DNA of 64,000 bases from Bacillus sp. AFS006103 (GTDB taxonomy: Bacteria; Bacillota; Bacilli; Bacillales; Cytobacillaceae): positions 24,111-88,110 of the forward strand of contig NTXX01000003.1 of NCBI GenBank assembly GCA_002559145.1. Reading direction: 5' to 3'. This document shows positions 10,441 through 19,694 of the stretch, piece after piece. Below the pieces are notes generated by a model, which did not search any database, was not told the origin of the DNA, and saw nothing but the letters and a program-made list of their open reading frames with translations. A program made the translations under genes and the position numbers. How positions within the stretch are numbered: the first letter of the stretch is position 1; each line of letters starts with the position of its first letter.

Positions 10441-10509
10441 ATGAGGCAGCTTATAAAAATTGTTAAATATTCAAAAGTGGGAATAAAAGAGGCTGGACTC
10501 CAATTCTAA
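10441..10509 (+). CDS. Possible 22-codon leader peptide ahead of hutH
   Basis: This is a short frame between the promoter and hutH, with AAGAAGGGA about 11 bases before its ATG. It ends inside the loop of the leader terminator, so a ribosome reaching its stop would cover the left arm of the hairpin. It contains no histidine codon, so simple histidine attenuation is not supported. Expression is unproven. Confidence 0.35.
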   Translation: MRQLIKIVKYSKVGIKEAGLQF

Positions 10510-10540
10510 TAGGAATCGGAATCCAGCCTCTTTCTTTATT
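10486..10540 (+). terminator. Attenuator-like terminator in the hutH leader
   Basis: A perfect 12-bp stem (AAAGAGGCTGGA with TCCAGCCTCTTT) carries a second internal stem (ATTC/GAAT) and is followed by a T-rich run. It lies between a consensus promoter and hutH, where the Bacillus subtilis hut operon has its HutP-controlled terminator. No hutP gene is visible here. Confidence 0.75.
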
Positions 10541-10568
10541 ATACTAGAGTGGTAGAGGAGTGACATTA

Positions 10569-12086
10569 ATGATAACATTAACAGGTCAAAATTTAACATT
10601 GAAAGAAATGAAGGAAATTTTATACGGAAATCAGAGGGTAAGTGCTTCAGAAAAGAGTATGGAGTCTGCTAGAAAGAGTCGGGAAGCGGTTGAAAGAATA
10701 GTTTCAGAATCAAAAGTAGTCTATGGGATTACAACCGGGTTTGGAAAATTTAGTGATGTCCTTATTAATAAAGATCATGTTCAAGATCTTCAGCTTAATT
10801 TAATTCGTTCACATGCTTGCGGCGTAGGTGAGCCGTTCCCAGAGGTTGTCGCAAAGGCAATGGTCCTACTTCGCGCTAACGCATTATTAAAAGGGTATTC
10901 TGGAATTAGACCGCTTGTTATTGAAAGGTTACTAGATTTAGTAAACAAGGATATTATCCCTGTGATTCCGCAGCAAGGTTCCCTTGGAGCAAGCGGAGAT
11001 TTGGCACCGCTTTCACACTTGGCGTTAGTGCTAATCGGGGAAGGAGAAGTATTTTATAAAGGAAATCGATTGGATTCAATGGAAGCCTTACAGGAAGAAG
11101 GAATTTTCCCAGTAACACTTGAGGCAAAAGAAGGCCTTGCCCTTATCAATGGAACCCAAGCAATGACTGCAATGGGAGTTGTCGGTTATCTAGAAGCAGA
11201 ACAGCTCGCATTCCAAAGTGAGTTAATTTCTTCTATGACCATTGAAGGATTACAAGGGATTATTGATGCCTTTGCTGAAGAGGTTCATATCGCAAGGGGG
11301 TATAAACAGCAAATTGATACCGCCGCACGAATCCGAGGTTACCTAAGCGATAGTTTATTGACGACGACACAGGGGGAATTGAGAGTGCAGGATGCTTATT
11401 CCCTCCGCTGTATCCCGCAAGTTCATGGTGCCACATGGCAAACACTTGATTATGTTAAAGAAAAATTAGAAATTGAGATGAATGCAGCAACAGATAATCC
11501 ACTAATTTTTGATGACGGTGAAAAAGTCATTTCGGGTGGGAACTTCCATGGGCAGCCCATTGCTTTTGCCATGGATTTTATGAAAATTGCTGTTGCGGAA
11601 ATGGCAAATATATCTGAAAGACGAATTGAACGGTTAATCAATCCACAGTTAAATGATTTACCGCCATTTTTAAGCCCTGAACCGGGATTACAATCTGGTG
11701 CTATGATCATGCAATATGTTGCCGCCTCTCTTGTATCAGAAAACAAAACGCTGGCACATCCAGCAAGTGTGGATTCAATTCCTTCATCGGCGAATCAAGA
11801 GGACCATGTCAGCATGGGAACAATCGGTTCAAGGCATGCTCATCAAATTATTCAGAATACAAGAAGAGTCCTCGCCATTGAGTTTATTTGTGCGATGCAG
11901 GCAGTTGAATACCGTGGAGTTGAAAAAATGGCTAGCCAAACCAAGCGGCTTTATGAGAAAGGAAGAGAACTTGTTCCGTCCATTAAAAAGGACCGCATTT
12001 TTTCAAAAGATATTGAGAAATCTGCAGAAGGTCTAAAAACTATGAATCTGTCAAGATTACTTGAGCAAGTCGACTGTGTAAAGTAA
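10569..12086 (+). CDS. hutH: Histidine ammonia-lyase
   Basis: This cytosolic enzyme converts L-histidine to urocanate and ammonia, the first step of histidine degradation. The 505-aa product has the family length and the [12 protein letters not shown] motif, in which Ala-Ser-Gly at residues 141-143 cyclise to the MIO cofactor. The ATG at 10569 is preferred over the GTG nine bases upstream because GAGGAG lies nine bases before the ATG and the family starts this way. It is followed 75 bases later by an amino-acid permease with no terminator between. The other pathway genes (hutU, hutI, hutG) and the regulator hutP are not next to it, unlike the classical operon. Control is probably through the leader hairpin. 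Confidence 0.95.
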   Translation: MITLTGQNLTLKEMKEILYGNQRVSASEKSMESARKSREAVERIVSESKVVYGITTGFGKFSDVLINKDHVQDLQLNLIRSHACGVGEPFPEVVAKAMVLLRANALLKGYSGIRPLVIERLLDLVNKDIIPVIPQQGSLGASGDLAPLSHLALVLIGEGEVFYKGNRLDSMEALQEEGIFPVTLEAKEGLALINGTQAMTAMGVVGYLEAEQLAFQSELISSMTIEGLQGIIDAFAEEVHIARGYKQQIDTAARIRGYLSDSLLTTTQGELRVQDAYSLRCIPQVHGATWQTLDYVKEKLEIEMNAATDNPLIFDDGEKVISGGNFHGQPIAFAMDFMKIAVAEMANISERRIERLINPQLNDLPPFLSPEPGLQSGAMIMQYVAASLVSENKTLAHPASVDSIPSSANQEDHVSMGTIGSRHAHQIIQNTRRVLAIEFICAMQAVEYRGVEKMASQTKRLYEKGRELVPSIKKDRIFSKDIEKSAEGLKTMNLSRLLEQVDCVK

Positions 12087-12160
12087 ATTTTACCAGTTAA
12101 ATTAAATAGAAAAGAAGAAGACCTACTAACCAACTTTAATATTAAAAAAAGAGGTGTTAT

Positions 12161-13642
12161 ATGCAAAATACGGCACTTAAAGCCCAAGAAACAGTCCATG
12201 AACACGAGTTTGGCGAGCACTTAGAAAGAAAGCTTAAAACACGGCATCTTACCATGATTGCTATCGGGGGAACAATTGGAACAGGGTTATTTTTAGCAAG
12301 TGGAACAACGATTCATGATGCTGGGCCTGGTGGAGCTTTAGCTGCCTATATCATTGCAGGAATAATGGTGTATTTTATCATGGGTAGCTTAGGCGAAATG
12401 GCAGCATTTATTCCGATTTCAGGTTCCTTTAGTACTTATACCTCAAGGTTTGTCGACCCTGCATTGGGTTTTGCAGTTGGCTGGAACTATTGGTACAATA
12501 ATGCGATTATATTTGCTTTAGAATTATCAGCATCGGCATTGATCATGAAATTTTGGTTTCCAAATGTCCCAGGTATTATTTGGAGCGCAAGTTTCCTTGT
12601 AATCATTTTTGGTCTAAACTTTTTATCTGTTAAGGGGTATGGTGAATCAGAATTCTGGTTTTCATTGATTAAAGTTGCAACAATTATATTATTTATTGTT
12701 GTTGGGTTATTAATGATCTTTGGAATTTTGAAGGGCCATAGTGGCGGATTTGAAAATTTCACAAAAGGAGAAGCTCCATTTAAAGGTGGCTTGTTATCCA
12801 TATTTAGTGTATTTATGGTGGTGGGATTTGCCTTTCAAGGGACGGAGCTCGTCGGGATTACAGCCGGTGAAAGTGAAAATCCTGCGAAAAATTTACCTAA
12901 GGCAGTAAAGCAGATTTTCTGGAGAATTTTATTGTTTTATGTTTTAGCGATTTTTATTATTGGATGTTTAATCAGCTATGCCGACCCCAAATTATTAAGC
13001 GCTGATTTAGAGAATATTGCAGTGAGTCCGTTTACTTTAGTATTTGAAAATGCAGGTCTTGCCTTTGCGGCTGCTGCCATGAATGCGGTAATCCTTACCT
13101 CAGTTTTGTCAGCTGGGAATTCCACTTTATACGCCGCTTCGCGTGTCCTTTGGGTATTGGCGGAAGAAGGAAAAGCTCCGTCATTCTTGAAAAAATTAAA
13201 TAAAGGTGGTGTTCCGATTTACGCATTATATGCGTCAACCCTTGTTGGAATGCTGTGCTTCCTTACCTCCCTTTTTGGTGATGGGGCTGTTTATTCTTGG
13301 CTATTGAATGCTGCTGGCTTAGCTGGTTATATTTCTTGGTTAAGTATTTCGGTGACACATTATCGATTCCGTAAAGCTTTTGTTGCACAAGGAAAAGATT
13401 TCAAAGACCTGCCCTATAAAGCAAAGTGGTTTCCATTTGGGCCAATTTTGGCGACAGTATTATGTTTAATCGCAATGCTTGGAACAAACTACGGGGCATT
13501 TATTGGCTCAAAGGTTGACTGGTATGGTATATTGGTTTCTTATATTGGACTACCTCTATTCCTAATAGGTTATTTAGGCTATAAAAGTATTAACAAAACA
13601 AAAATCGTGCCATTAAAAGAGGCCGATTTCAGAAGAGATTAA
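12161..13642 (+). CDS. APC-family amino-acid permease (LysP-like, probably histidine uptake)
   Basis: The product is 493 aa with about 12 hydrophobic segments. It closely follows the LysP/AAT branch of the amino acid-polyamine-cation superfamily: an N-terminal HLTMIAIGGTIGTGLF motif, then GWNYWYNNAI, and a conserved FQGTELVGITAGESENP segment. Members import cationic or aromatic amino acids with protons. LysP-like sequence alone would suggest lysine, but location directly behind hutH in one transcription unit argues for histidine. The start has AGAGGTG nine bases upstream. A strong terminator ends the operon. Confidence 0.85.
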   Translation: MQNTALKAQETVHEHEFGEHLERKLKTRHLTMIAIGGTIGTGLFLASGTTIHDAGPGGALAAYIIAGIMVYFIMGSLGEMAAFIPISGSFSTYTSRFVDPALGFAVGWNYWYNNAIIFALELSASALIMKFWFPNVPGIIWSASFLVIIFGLNFLSVKGYGESEFWFSLIKVATIILFIVVGLLMIFGILKGHSGGFENFTKGEAPFKGGLLSIFSVFMVVGFAFQGTELVGITAGESENPAKNLPKAVKQIFWRILLFYVLAIFIIGCLISYADPKLLSADLENIAVSPFTLVFENAGLAFAAAAMNAVILTSVLSAGNSTLYAASRVLWVLAEEGKAPSFLKKLNKGGVPIYALYASTLVGMLCFLTSLFGDGAVYSWLLNAAGLAGYISWLSISVTHYRFRKAFVAQGKDFKDLPYKAKWFPFGPILATVLCLIAMLGTNYGAFIGSKVDWYGILVSYIGLPLFLIGYLGYKSINKTKIVPLKEADFRRD

Positions 13643-13667
13643 GTATATATGAATCATCTTTAGCAAT

Positions 13668-13706
13668 AACAGTGGATTTCACAAAAAGAAATCCACTGTT
13701 TTTTTA
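13668..13706 (+). terminator. Terminator of the hutH-permease operon
   Basis: AACAGTGGATTT pairs perfectly with AAATCCACTGTT around a 9-nt loop and is followed by six T residues. Confidence 0.92.
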
Positions 13707-13873
13707 TACGCAAAATAGATAATCATTTTAGGATTTACACAGTTCAAGAAAGAGGATATCCTGTAACGAATATTCAAAAAGAAGACATATATGTAAAATA
13801 ATATTTTATTTTATTGGGATATAATGGTTTACAAATTTATCAATAAACAAAATGAAACTAAGGGGGGAAGGAA

Positions 13874-14653
13874 ATGAATGAGGTTGAAGAATGGTACGAT
13901 ACAAAATACGATGAGTGGAAAAGACTTGAGAGACATAAAATAGAATTCGATATAACCAAAAAGTACCTAGATGAATATTTACAAGGAGATCATTTGGAAG
14001 TATTTGATATTGGTGGTGGACCAGGAAGATATTCTTTGTACCTGGCAGAAAAAGGACATAAGGTGTCTTTATTGGATTTATCTAAACAAAATATTGTTGT
14101 TGCTAAAGAGAAATCCTTAGAAAGAGGAATTACATTAGAATCATATATTCACGGAAACGCATTGGAATTAGAGAATTTTAACAGGACATTTGATGTTATT
14201 CTACTTATGGGACCTTTATATCACTTAACTAAGGAGTCTGATAGAAGAATCGCTGTAGAAGGCGCATTAAGATTATTAAAGCCTAATGGCATTATTGTTA
14301 CGGCGTTTATCTCTAACTATGCACCATTACAAAATTATTTATCAGACGTCTCTCCAATCGATTCCGTTAGTGAAATCCTGGAGTATTTAGAAAGTGAAAA
14401 AGACAAAACATTAGAAGGTTTTACAACAGCTTACTTTACGGATTTTAAAGAAGCTAAAAACTTCATGAAAAGCTTTGAGTTAACAGAATTAGTATTTGCT
14501 GGAGTTGAAAATGTTTTACGTTGTAAAGAAAAAGAGATTAACTCGTTAGAAGAAAGCGAATATAAAAAGTGGTTAGAAATAGGTTATCACTTAAGTAGAG
14601 ATGAAAATGTCATCGGAACTAGTCAACACTTTTTATACATTGGACGTAAATAG
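13874..14653 (+). CDS. Class I SAM-dependent methyltransferase
   Basis: The product is 259 aa. A Rossmann-type SAM-binding core begins with VFDIGGGPGRYSLYLA (motif I, about residues 43-58), followed by the acidic strand VSLLDLS and the post-motif LLMGPLYHL. The C-terminal part is a lid of the kind seen in small-molecule methyltransferases. It is a single-gene unit with the ribosome site AAGGGGGGAAGG. The substrate cannot be told from the sequence. Confidence 0.85.
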   Translation: MNEVEEWYDTKYDEWKRLERHKIEFDITKKYLDEYLQGDHLEVFDIGGGPGRYSLYLAEKGHKVSLLDLSKQNIVVAKEKSLERGITLESYIHGNALELENFNRTFDVILLMGPLYHLTKESDRRIAVEGALRLLKPNGIIVTAFISNYAPLQNYLSDVSPIDSVSEILEYLESEKDKTLEGFTTAYFTDFKEAKNFMKSFELTELVFAGVENVLRCKEKEINSLEESEYKKWLEIGYHLSRDENVIGTSQHFLYIGRK

Positions 14654-14674
14654 GTGTTGCTTTGCCTATTTTTA
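14648..14674 (+). terminator. Terminator of the methyltransferase gene
   Basis: AAATAGG pairs with CCTATTT around a 10-nt loop and runs into a T-rich stretch. The stem overlaps the stop codon. Confidence 0.6.
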
Positions 14675-14790
14675 TCTAGTGAATGTCAACCTATGGGATT
14701 CAAAGGGTGATTATATGCTAGGAGGAAAATTCTGAATATCTATTACGGACTGGGCATTAGAAAAAATGGAAATCACAAGGGGGAATTCAG

Positions 14791-15369
14791 ATGAATATCG
14801 TTCAGAAAGCAATTAATTTTGCATCAGTAGCACATCGAAATCAGACGAGGAAAGCAACAGATATTCCATATATCACTCATCCTTTTGCCGTGGGGATGCT
14901 TTTGCAAAAGGAGAGGTGTTCGGATTCTGTCATCGCTGCGGGTATTCTTCATGATACGCTCGAAGATACCGATACAACTTATGAAACATTAGTAGAGAAT
15001 TTTGGAGAGCATATTGCGAGTTTGGTCAGAGCTGCTTCAGAACAAGATAAAAGCCTCCCTTGGCATGTAAGAAAACAACATACCATTGATATGTTAAAAG
15101 ATTTATCTATAGAAGAAATACAAGTCATCACTGCTGATAAATTACATAATCTGCAATCCATTAGCGCGGACCTTGAAACCATTGGTGACAGGGTTTGGGA
15201 GCGCTTTAACCAGGGAGTAAAGGATCAGCATTGGTATTATGCCAGTATTGTGAAAGAATTAGCACCTAGAAAAAAAGAATTTACACCGATACGGGAGCTG
15301 GAGTTGGAAGTAATCCAATTGTTTGGGACATTTAAATTCCCTTCAAATGATGAACCTAACAGATCATGA
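14791..15369 (+). CDS. HD-domain phosphohydrolase, copy 1 (RelA/SpoT hydrolase-like)
   Basis: The product is 192 aa with the HD pattern of the (p)ppGpp-hydrolase fold: His near residue 20, HP in YITHPFAVG, the diagnostic HDTLED (about residues 54-59) and the distal ADKLHNL. The length matches free-standing small HD hydrolases, with no synthetase or TGS domain. It may cleave a nucleotide such as (p)ppGpp, but that is inferred from fold. A close paralogue lies at 36747. The ribosome site is AAGGGGG. It sits alone between the methyltransferase and metallo-hydrolase genes. Confidence 0.8.
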   Translation: MNIVQKAINFASVAHRNQTRKATDIPYITHPFAVGMLLQKERCSDSVIAAGILHDTLEDTDTTYETLVENFGEHIASLVRAASEQDKSLPWHVRKQHTIDMLKDLSIEEIQVITADKLHNLQSISADLETIGDRVWERFNQGVKDQHWYYASIVKELAPRKKEFTPIRELELEVIQLFGTFKFPSNDEPNRS

Positions 15370-15456
15370 ATTAATTTAGATACTACAAGAAGTAGACACA
15401 TATAATATAATTAATGGCATGTAAGATCTACTCTATAAGCAGGAGAATTCCAATTA

Positions 15457-16422
15457 ATGAAAAAATACGAAAATCAACTACCGACAACTATGACTATGGG
15501 ATGGAAATCGATGATCAGTATGCTGAGAGATTCTCTCACACGAGCTACGAATCGGAGACCTAAGGCTATAATCGAGGCGGAAACATTCCTGCCTGGTGAG
15601 ATGATCTCAATCTCTGATGCTCCTCGGGTCACCTGGTTTGGCCACTCGGCTTTTTTTCTCGAAATAGAGGGCAAGAGGCTTTTATTTGATCCCATGTTCG
15701 GTCCACGTCCTTCACCTGTTTCGTGGGCAGGCACCAAGCGATACAAAAGTAATCTTTCTGTGCATCTTGAGGATTTTCCGACACTCGATGCAATTATTAT
15801 TTCCCACGATCATTATGATCATCTAGATTACCAATCCATTTGTAAATTAAAGGATAAAGCATCGCGTTTTTTTGTACCGCTCGGTGTTCGTCAGCGTTTG
15901 ATCAAATGGGGGGTTCCTTCAGAAAAAATTACTGAACATGCTTGGTGGGAAGAGGTGGAATTTAAAGGACTCACACTGGCATGTACACCGGCAAGACATT
16001 TCTCGGGCAGGGGATTATTTGACCGTGATTCTACCATGTGGTGCTCATGGGTCATTGCAGGCAAGGGGACGAAGGTATTCTTCAGTGGAGACAGCGGATA
16101 TGGTCCTCACTTTAAAGAAATTGGCCAAAAATATGGTCCGTTTGATTTAACGCTGTTAGAATGCGGGCAATATGACGAGCGATGGTCCAGTATTCATATG
16201 ATGCCGGAAGAGACGGTACAGGCTCATCTGGATCTTGGAGGGCAATTGTTAATTCCCGTTCATTGGGGTGCGTTTACACTTGCCTTTCATGCGTGGACAG
16301 ATCCAGTTGAAAGAGTAACGGAAGCTGCATTAAACCACCAGGTTCGTATTTCAACACCTAAAATAGGTGAGACCGTTGTGATTACTTCAAAAGACTTTCC
16401 GACCAGTCTATGGTGGAGATGA
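15457..16422 (+). CDS. MBL-fold metal-dependent hydrolase (UlaG/NAPE-PLD-like)
   Basis: The product is 321 aa. It carries the metallo-beta-lactamase motif SHDHYDHLD (about residues 115-123), plus the later metal ligands in ARHFSGRG, FSGDSGYG and PVHWGAF. The order and the PRPSPVSWAG segment fit the UlaG/NAPE-PLD-like branch, which hydrolyses lactones or phosphodiester lipids. The start has AGCAGGAG upstream. A 50-bp piece of this gene recurs in the gap at 18726-18779, so the gene, or a sister of it, was once partly duplicated. The substrate is unknown. Confidence 0.85.
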   Translation: MKKYENQLPTTMTMGWKSMISMLRDSLTRATNRRPKAIIEAETFLPGEMISISDAPRVTWFGHSAFFLEIEGKRLLFDPMFGPRPSPVSWAGTKRYKSNLSVHLEDFPTLDAIIISHDHYDHLDYQSICKLKDKASRFFVPLGVRQRLIKWGVPSEKITEHAWWEEVEFKGLTLACTPARHFSGRGLFDRDSTMWCSWVIAGKGTKVFFSGDSGYGPHFKEIGQKYGPFDLTLLECGQYDERWSSIHMMPEETVQAHLDLGGQLLIPVHWGAFTLAFHAWTDPVERVTEAALNHQVRISTPKIGETVVITSKDFPTSLWWR

Positions 16423-16489
16423 AATACAATAACGGAGCAATCCTTACTGACAAACTACAATCTGTTCAAGGATACAGGTATAGAATTTA

Positions 16490-16561
16490 ATAAACATTAT
16501 AAACGGTACTTCTGGAGTCGGTGGTATTGCGCCAGGTGTTCAACTATTAGCTCTGCGGGTA
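16490..16561 (+). pseudogene. Fragment of a subtilase-type gene
   Basis: About 20 codons read NGTSGVGGIAPGVQLLALR, the conserved strand after the catalytic His in S8 peptidases. A stop codon then interrupts the frame and nothing upstream continues the domain. The 410-bp gap between the metallo-hydrolase and the GH3 gene holds this relic and a short stretch (16714-16733) resembling the left arm of the terminator at 21216. I see no intact gene in it. Confidence 0.45.
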
Positions 16562-16834
16562 TGAAAGAGGAGGAAAAAAATGGTAATAGTCGCTCTCTTA
16601 TTGAAAGCAATGAGTTAAAAGAAATAAGTATGCGTGATTTAGAATAAATTCTTCATTTTTCTTCGATATCAATTACCGACAGTTCTTCCTTTTTAAAAAA
16701 GATTTATTATACAAAAGCAAACCCCTTCAGAGTGGCTTTATTGTTTTATTATCGGTATTACCTCTTGTCTTATTAAGGCAGATTTTGCAGAGGAATCTAT
16801 AATCACTTGATTTAAACTGGAAAGGAACAACACT

Positions 16835-18583
16835 ATGAAAAAGTTGATTATGAAAATGCTGTTCATTTTAATAGCATTATTACTTATTAATGGTTGTTCA
16901 AATAAAAATACAACTAATAATAATAAGGATAATCAAAAAGAGATGAATACAAGCCAAACTGAACATACCAAAACAGAAGATACCAAAACAGAAGATACCC
17001 AAAAGACAACTTTACCACCTAAGAAAGATCCAATTCAAGAGCAGCTTAATAAGATGACTTTAAATGAAAAAATCGGGCAAATGATAATCGCAGGATTTGA
17101 TGGTATAACCGTTAATTCAAATACACAAAACCTAATTAATAAATACAAGCCAGGCGGGTTAATCCTATATCAGACGAATGTTAAGGATGCTGCTCAATTA
17201 GTTAACTTAACAAATGCAATTAAGACAGTAAACAGCAAGAATAAAGTACCACTATTCATATCCGTTGACCAGGAAGGCGGAAGGGTACACCGAATGCCAA
17301 CATCCATCCAAAACACACCGAGTGCAAGAACCATTGGAAATAAAAATGATGAAAAATACGCCTATAATATCGGTAAGGTGATCGCCTATGAATTGCAAGC
17401 TTTTGGATTTAACACAGATTTCGCTCCGGTCCTAGATATCCAAAGTAATCCTAAAAATACTGTTATAGGGGACCGTTCATTTGGATCAAATTCCAGTATT
17501 GTTTCTAATCTGGGAGTTAGTATGATGAAAGGTATTGGTTCTGGAAAAATCATTCCAGTTATTAAACATTTCCCAGGTCACGGAGACACTTCCGTTGATT
17601 CTCATTTGGAACTTCCATTTGTACTGAATGATCTTACAAGACTAAAAAAGGTTGAATTAGTTCCTTTTAACAATGCTATCAAAGACCATGCCGATATGGT
17701 GATGATTGCTCACATATTAGTTAAAAAAATTGATCCTAATTATCCTGCATCTATGTCAAAAACTATTATTACAAATCTTTTACGTAAACAATCTGGATTT
17801 GGCGGAGTTGTCATTACAGATGATATGACGATGGGTGCGATTGCTAAGCACTACAACTTGAAAGACGCAGCCGTAAGGGCGGTAAACGCGGGGAGCGACA
17901 TTATTTTAGTTGGTCATGGAATGGATAATGTGGCCACTGTCTACAAAAGTATTTATTCAGCAGTAAAAAATCATACTATTTCTGAAGATACTATAAATAA
18001 GAGTGTATACAGGATTTTAACTTTGAAACATAAATATAATATTAATAATAATAAAGTTGCACCTGTAAATGTAAATAATCTAAATAATCGAATAACAAAA
18101 ACAATATCAAATGCTTCAGTGTCTGCGACAAATAGCACAAAGAATAAATTGCTAATAAATATAGCGACTAAAGCAAAAGTAGGTTCAATAATAAACGCTG
18201 ATTTTCATTTGAAAAGTAATACTATTGATGAAGTAAGAAAGAGTTGGGGAAAAGAAGATAAATGTGATTATGTTGCCGCTGCGAAAGGCACTTTCTGCAC
18301 TTATAGTAAACAACATGTAGTTGTGGCTTATTATAAAGGGCAGCAGTTGTTTGAGATTCGATCTTATGATCCTAGTTTAAAAGCCTTAACCATTCAGGAT
18401 ATAAAGAATTATTTTGGTTCTCCGAAAACAGATGTTAAAACAACGAACAAGGAAGAAATTATCAGCTATACAGTTGGCACCAATACCTTAAAGTTTGTAT
18501 TTCCTTTAGGAACTCAACACTTGTATCTTGATCATTACTCTCTCTATAACGCATCCATAGTTAAAAATAATATGGCTGGTTAA
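16835..18583 (+). CDS. nagZ: GH3 beta-N-acetylhexosaminidase lipoprotein with C-terminal DUF4309-like domain
   Basis: The product is 582 aa. A lipoprotein signal (LLLINGC, lipid-carrying Cys21) is followed by an Asn/Thr-rich linker to about residue 65. The GH3 catalytic domain (about 70-400) contains KHFPGHGDT and VDSHLELP, whose Asp255 and His257 form the acid/base dyad typical of NagZ enzymes, and DDMTMGAI near the nucleophile Asp. It should act outside the membrane on muropeptides, releasing N-acetylglucosamine during wall recycling. Residues about 440-582 resemble DUF4309 (YjgB-like) rather than the usual NagZ tail, which is an uncommon fusion. The ribosome site is GGAAAGGA. Confidence 0.85.
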   Translation: MKKLIMKMLFILIALLLINGCSNKNTTNNNKDNQKEMNTSQTEHTKTEDTKTEDTQKTTLPPKKDPIQEQLNKMTLNEKIGQMIIAGFDGITVNSNTQNLINKYKPGGLILYQTNVKDAAQLVNLTNAIKTVNSKNKVPLFISVDQEGGRVHRMPTSIQNTPSARTIGNKNDEKYAYNIGKVIAYELQAFGFNTDFAPVLDIQSNPKNTVIGDRSFGSNSSIVSNLGVSMMKGIGSGKIIPVIKHFPGHGDTSVDSHLELPFVLNDLTRLKKVELVPFNNAIKDHADMVMIAHILVKKIDPNYPASMSKTIITNLLRKQSGFGGVVITDDMTMGAIAKHYNLKDAAVRAVNAGSDIILVGHGMDNVATVYKSIYSAVKNHTISEDTINKSVYRILTLKHKYNINNNKVAPVNVNNLNNRITKTISNASVSATNSTKNKLLINIATKAKVGSIINADFHLKSNTIDEVRKSWGKEDKCDYVAAAKGTFCTYSKQHVVVAYYKGQQLFEIRSYDPSLKALTIQDIKNYFGSPKTDVKTTNKEEIISYTVGTNTLKFVFPLGTQHLYLDHYSLYNASIVKNNMAG

Positions 18584-18590
18584 AAAAAGA

Positions 18591-18606
18591 TAGGTGTCGA
18601 CACCTA
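18591..18606. repeat. Perfect 16-bp palindrome
   Basis: TAGGTGTCGACACCTA lies eight bases after the GH3 stop codon. It has no T tract, so it is a weak terminator at best; a protein-binding or RNA-stabilising role is equally possible. Confidence 0.5.
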
Positions 18607-18725
18607 AAATATCAAAGACCGTCTTTTTATGTTCCGATTATTGTTCATTTTCACGATTTATGATTCGTAGTATGTTCTCCGAGAAGATACGGCTGTCTTA
18701 AGGTAGTAACTTTTTTTGCTGTGGT

Positions 18726-18779
18726 GTTTTTTCTCGAAATAGAGGGCAAAAGGGCTTTTATTTGATCCCATATATTCGG
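18726..18779 (+). pseudogene. 54-bp fragment of the UlaG-like hydrolase gene
   Basis: This stretch nearly repeats 15651-15700 of the intact metallo-hydrolase gene (TTTCTCGAAATAGAGGGCAA and onwards, with small indels that break the frame). No other part of that gene is present. Confidence 0.75.
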
Positions 18780-18802
18780 CTGCCATTTTGGCGGCTTTTT
18801 CT
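18779..18802 (+). terminator. Terminator behind the hydrolase fragment
   Basis: GCTGCCA pairs with TGGCGGC (one wobble pair) around three T residues and is followed by five T residues. It may have ended the lost gene copy. Confidence 0.65.
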
Positions 18803-18837
18803 TATTGCATTAACGGGGGATTAGTGGAACAAGATAT

Positions 18838-19065
18838 CTAATGGTTATTCAACTTAAAGTACCATTTGTAAAATTTCCATGCTAAAAATAAAGTAGCGTA
18901 AACGGATGCCCAAGTATAATACCATTTCCAATTAATATATGAAATGAGGTTGGTGTACTTTTCAATGATGACTTCAGGTATGGTTAGTCCTGTGGAAAAG
19001 GCAATTAGATATAAAAACTTTTTCCACTTACATAACCGATTTTTCAGGTGTTGTATGCAGTAAAC
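18838..19065 (-). pseudogene. 5'-truncated small membrane protein gene (CBO0543-like)
   Basis: On the minus strand a 75-codon frame is open from a stop at 19066 to TAG at 18838 but has no ATG, GTG or TTG. It codes for two hydrophobic segments with the C-terminal pattern NWKWYYTWASVYAT and FYKWYF, which recalls CBO0543-family membrane proteins. It is most simply the 3' remnant of a deleted gene. The family name is a tentative recognition. Confidence 0.4.
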
Positions 19066-19134
19066 TCAGTAAACTTCTTGCATGAAAAATATACCTTCTG
19101 GAAAAATTATATTAAAGAAAGGAAGGTGAATTAT

Positions 19135-19689
19135 ATGCCAGATGTTTTGAAGGCTATTAAAAATGTAGTGCAATCGTTGCTTGACGAAGAGCCCAAATCA
19201 CCTTTACATGTTGGTGAAGTGATGTCTTACTGGTTATTTTTAGCTTTATGCGCGGAAACACAGGTACAGACGGAAGCTGGAATTAATAGCACGACCGACC
19301 CTGAATTGAGAAAAGCGCTTCATGAAGCAGTCGAGATGTTCAAATCGCAGAAAGAGCAGCTCACAGCATTTTTGCGGTTAGAAGGAGTACCCTTACCCCC
19401 TACAAGTGAATCGAAACCTATCTCAGATCCAAACAGTGTCCCGTTTGGCGTCAAGTTAACGGATAAAGAACTTGCAAACAGCCTGAAGAAAAAAATATCG
19501 ATGGCGATAACAAACTGTGCAAATGCATCAGCTCAAATCATTCGTAACGATGTTGGTATAATGTGGGGCAAATTTTTGCAGGAACATATAACCTTTTTAA
19601 TAACTTTTAAATCACAAATGCGAAAACGTGGATGGCTTAATGCGCCACCGCCGTATCATCCAGCAGGTTCACCGAATTCAGGAAGGTGA
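19135..19689 (+). CDS. DUF3231 family protein, copy 1
   Basis: The product is 184 aa of the DUF3231 family, helical ferritin-like proteins of spore-forming bacilli with no known activity. The start is the ATG at 19135 with AAGGAAGGTG before it. The longer frame from 19048 lacks a ribosome site and its extra N-terminus is absent from the paralogue. The conserved block PLHVGEVMSYW and the segment DPNSVPFGVKLTDKEL are shared with the next gene, about 60 percent alike by eye. The stop lies six bases before the next start, so the two are co-translated. A spore or stress function is only a guess. Confidence 0.8.
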   Translation: MPDVLKAIKNVVQSLLDEEPKSPLHVGEVMSYWLFLALCAETQVQTEAGINSTTDPELRKALHEAVEMFKSQKEQLTAFLRLEGVPLPPTSESKPISDPNSVPFGVKLTDKELANSLKKKISMAITNCANASAQIIRNDVGIMWGKFLQEHITFLITFKSQMRKRGWLNAPPPYHPAGSPNSGR

Positions 19690-19694
19690 GAAAT

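Noticed and set aside
16560..16646. Short frames of 28 and 12 codons behind the subtilase fragment
   Set aside because: One has a perfect AGAGGAGG site but codes for only 12 residues; the other has none. Both lie in degraded sequence.
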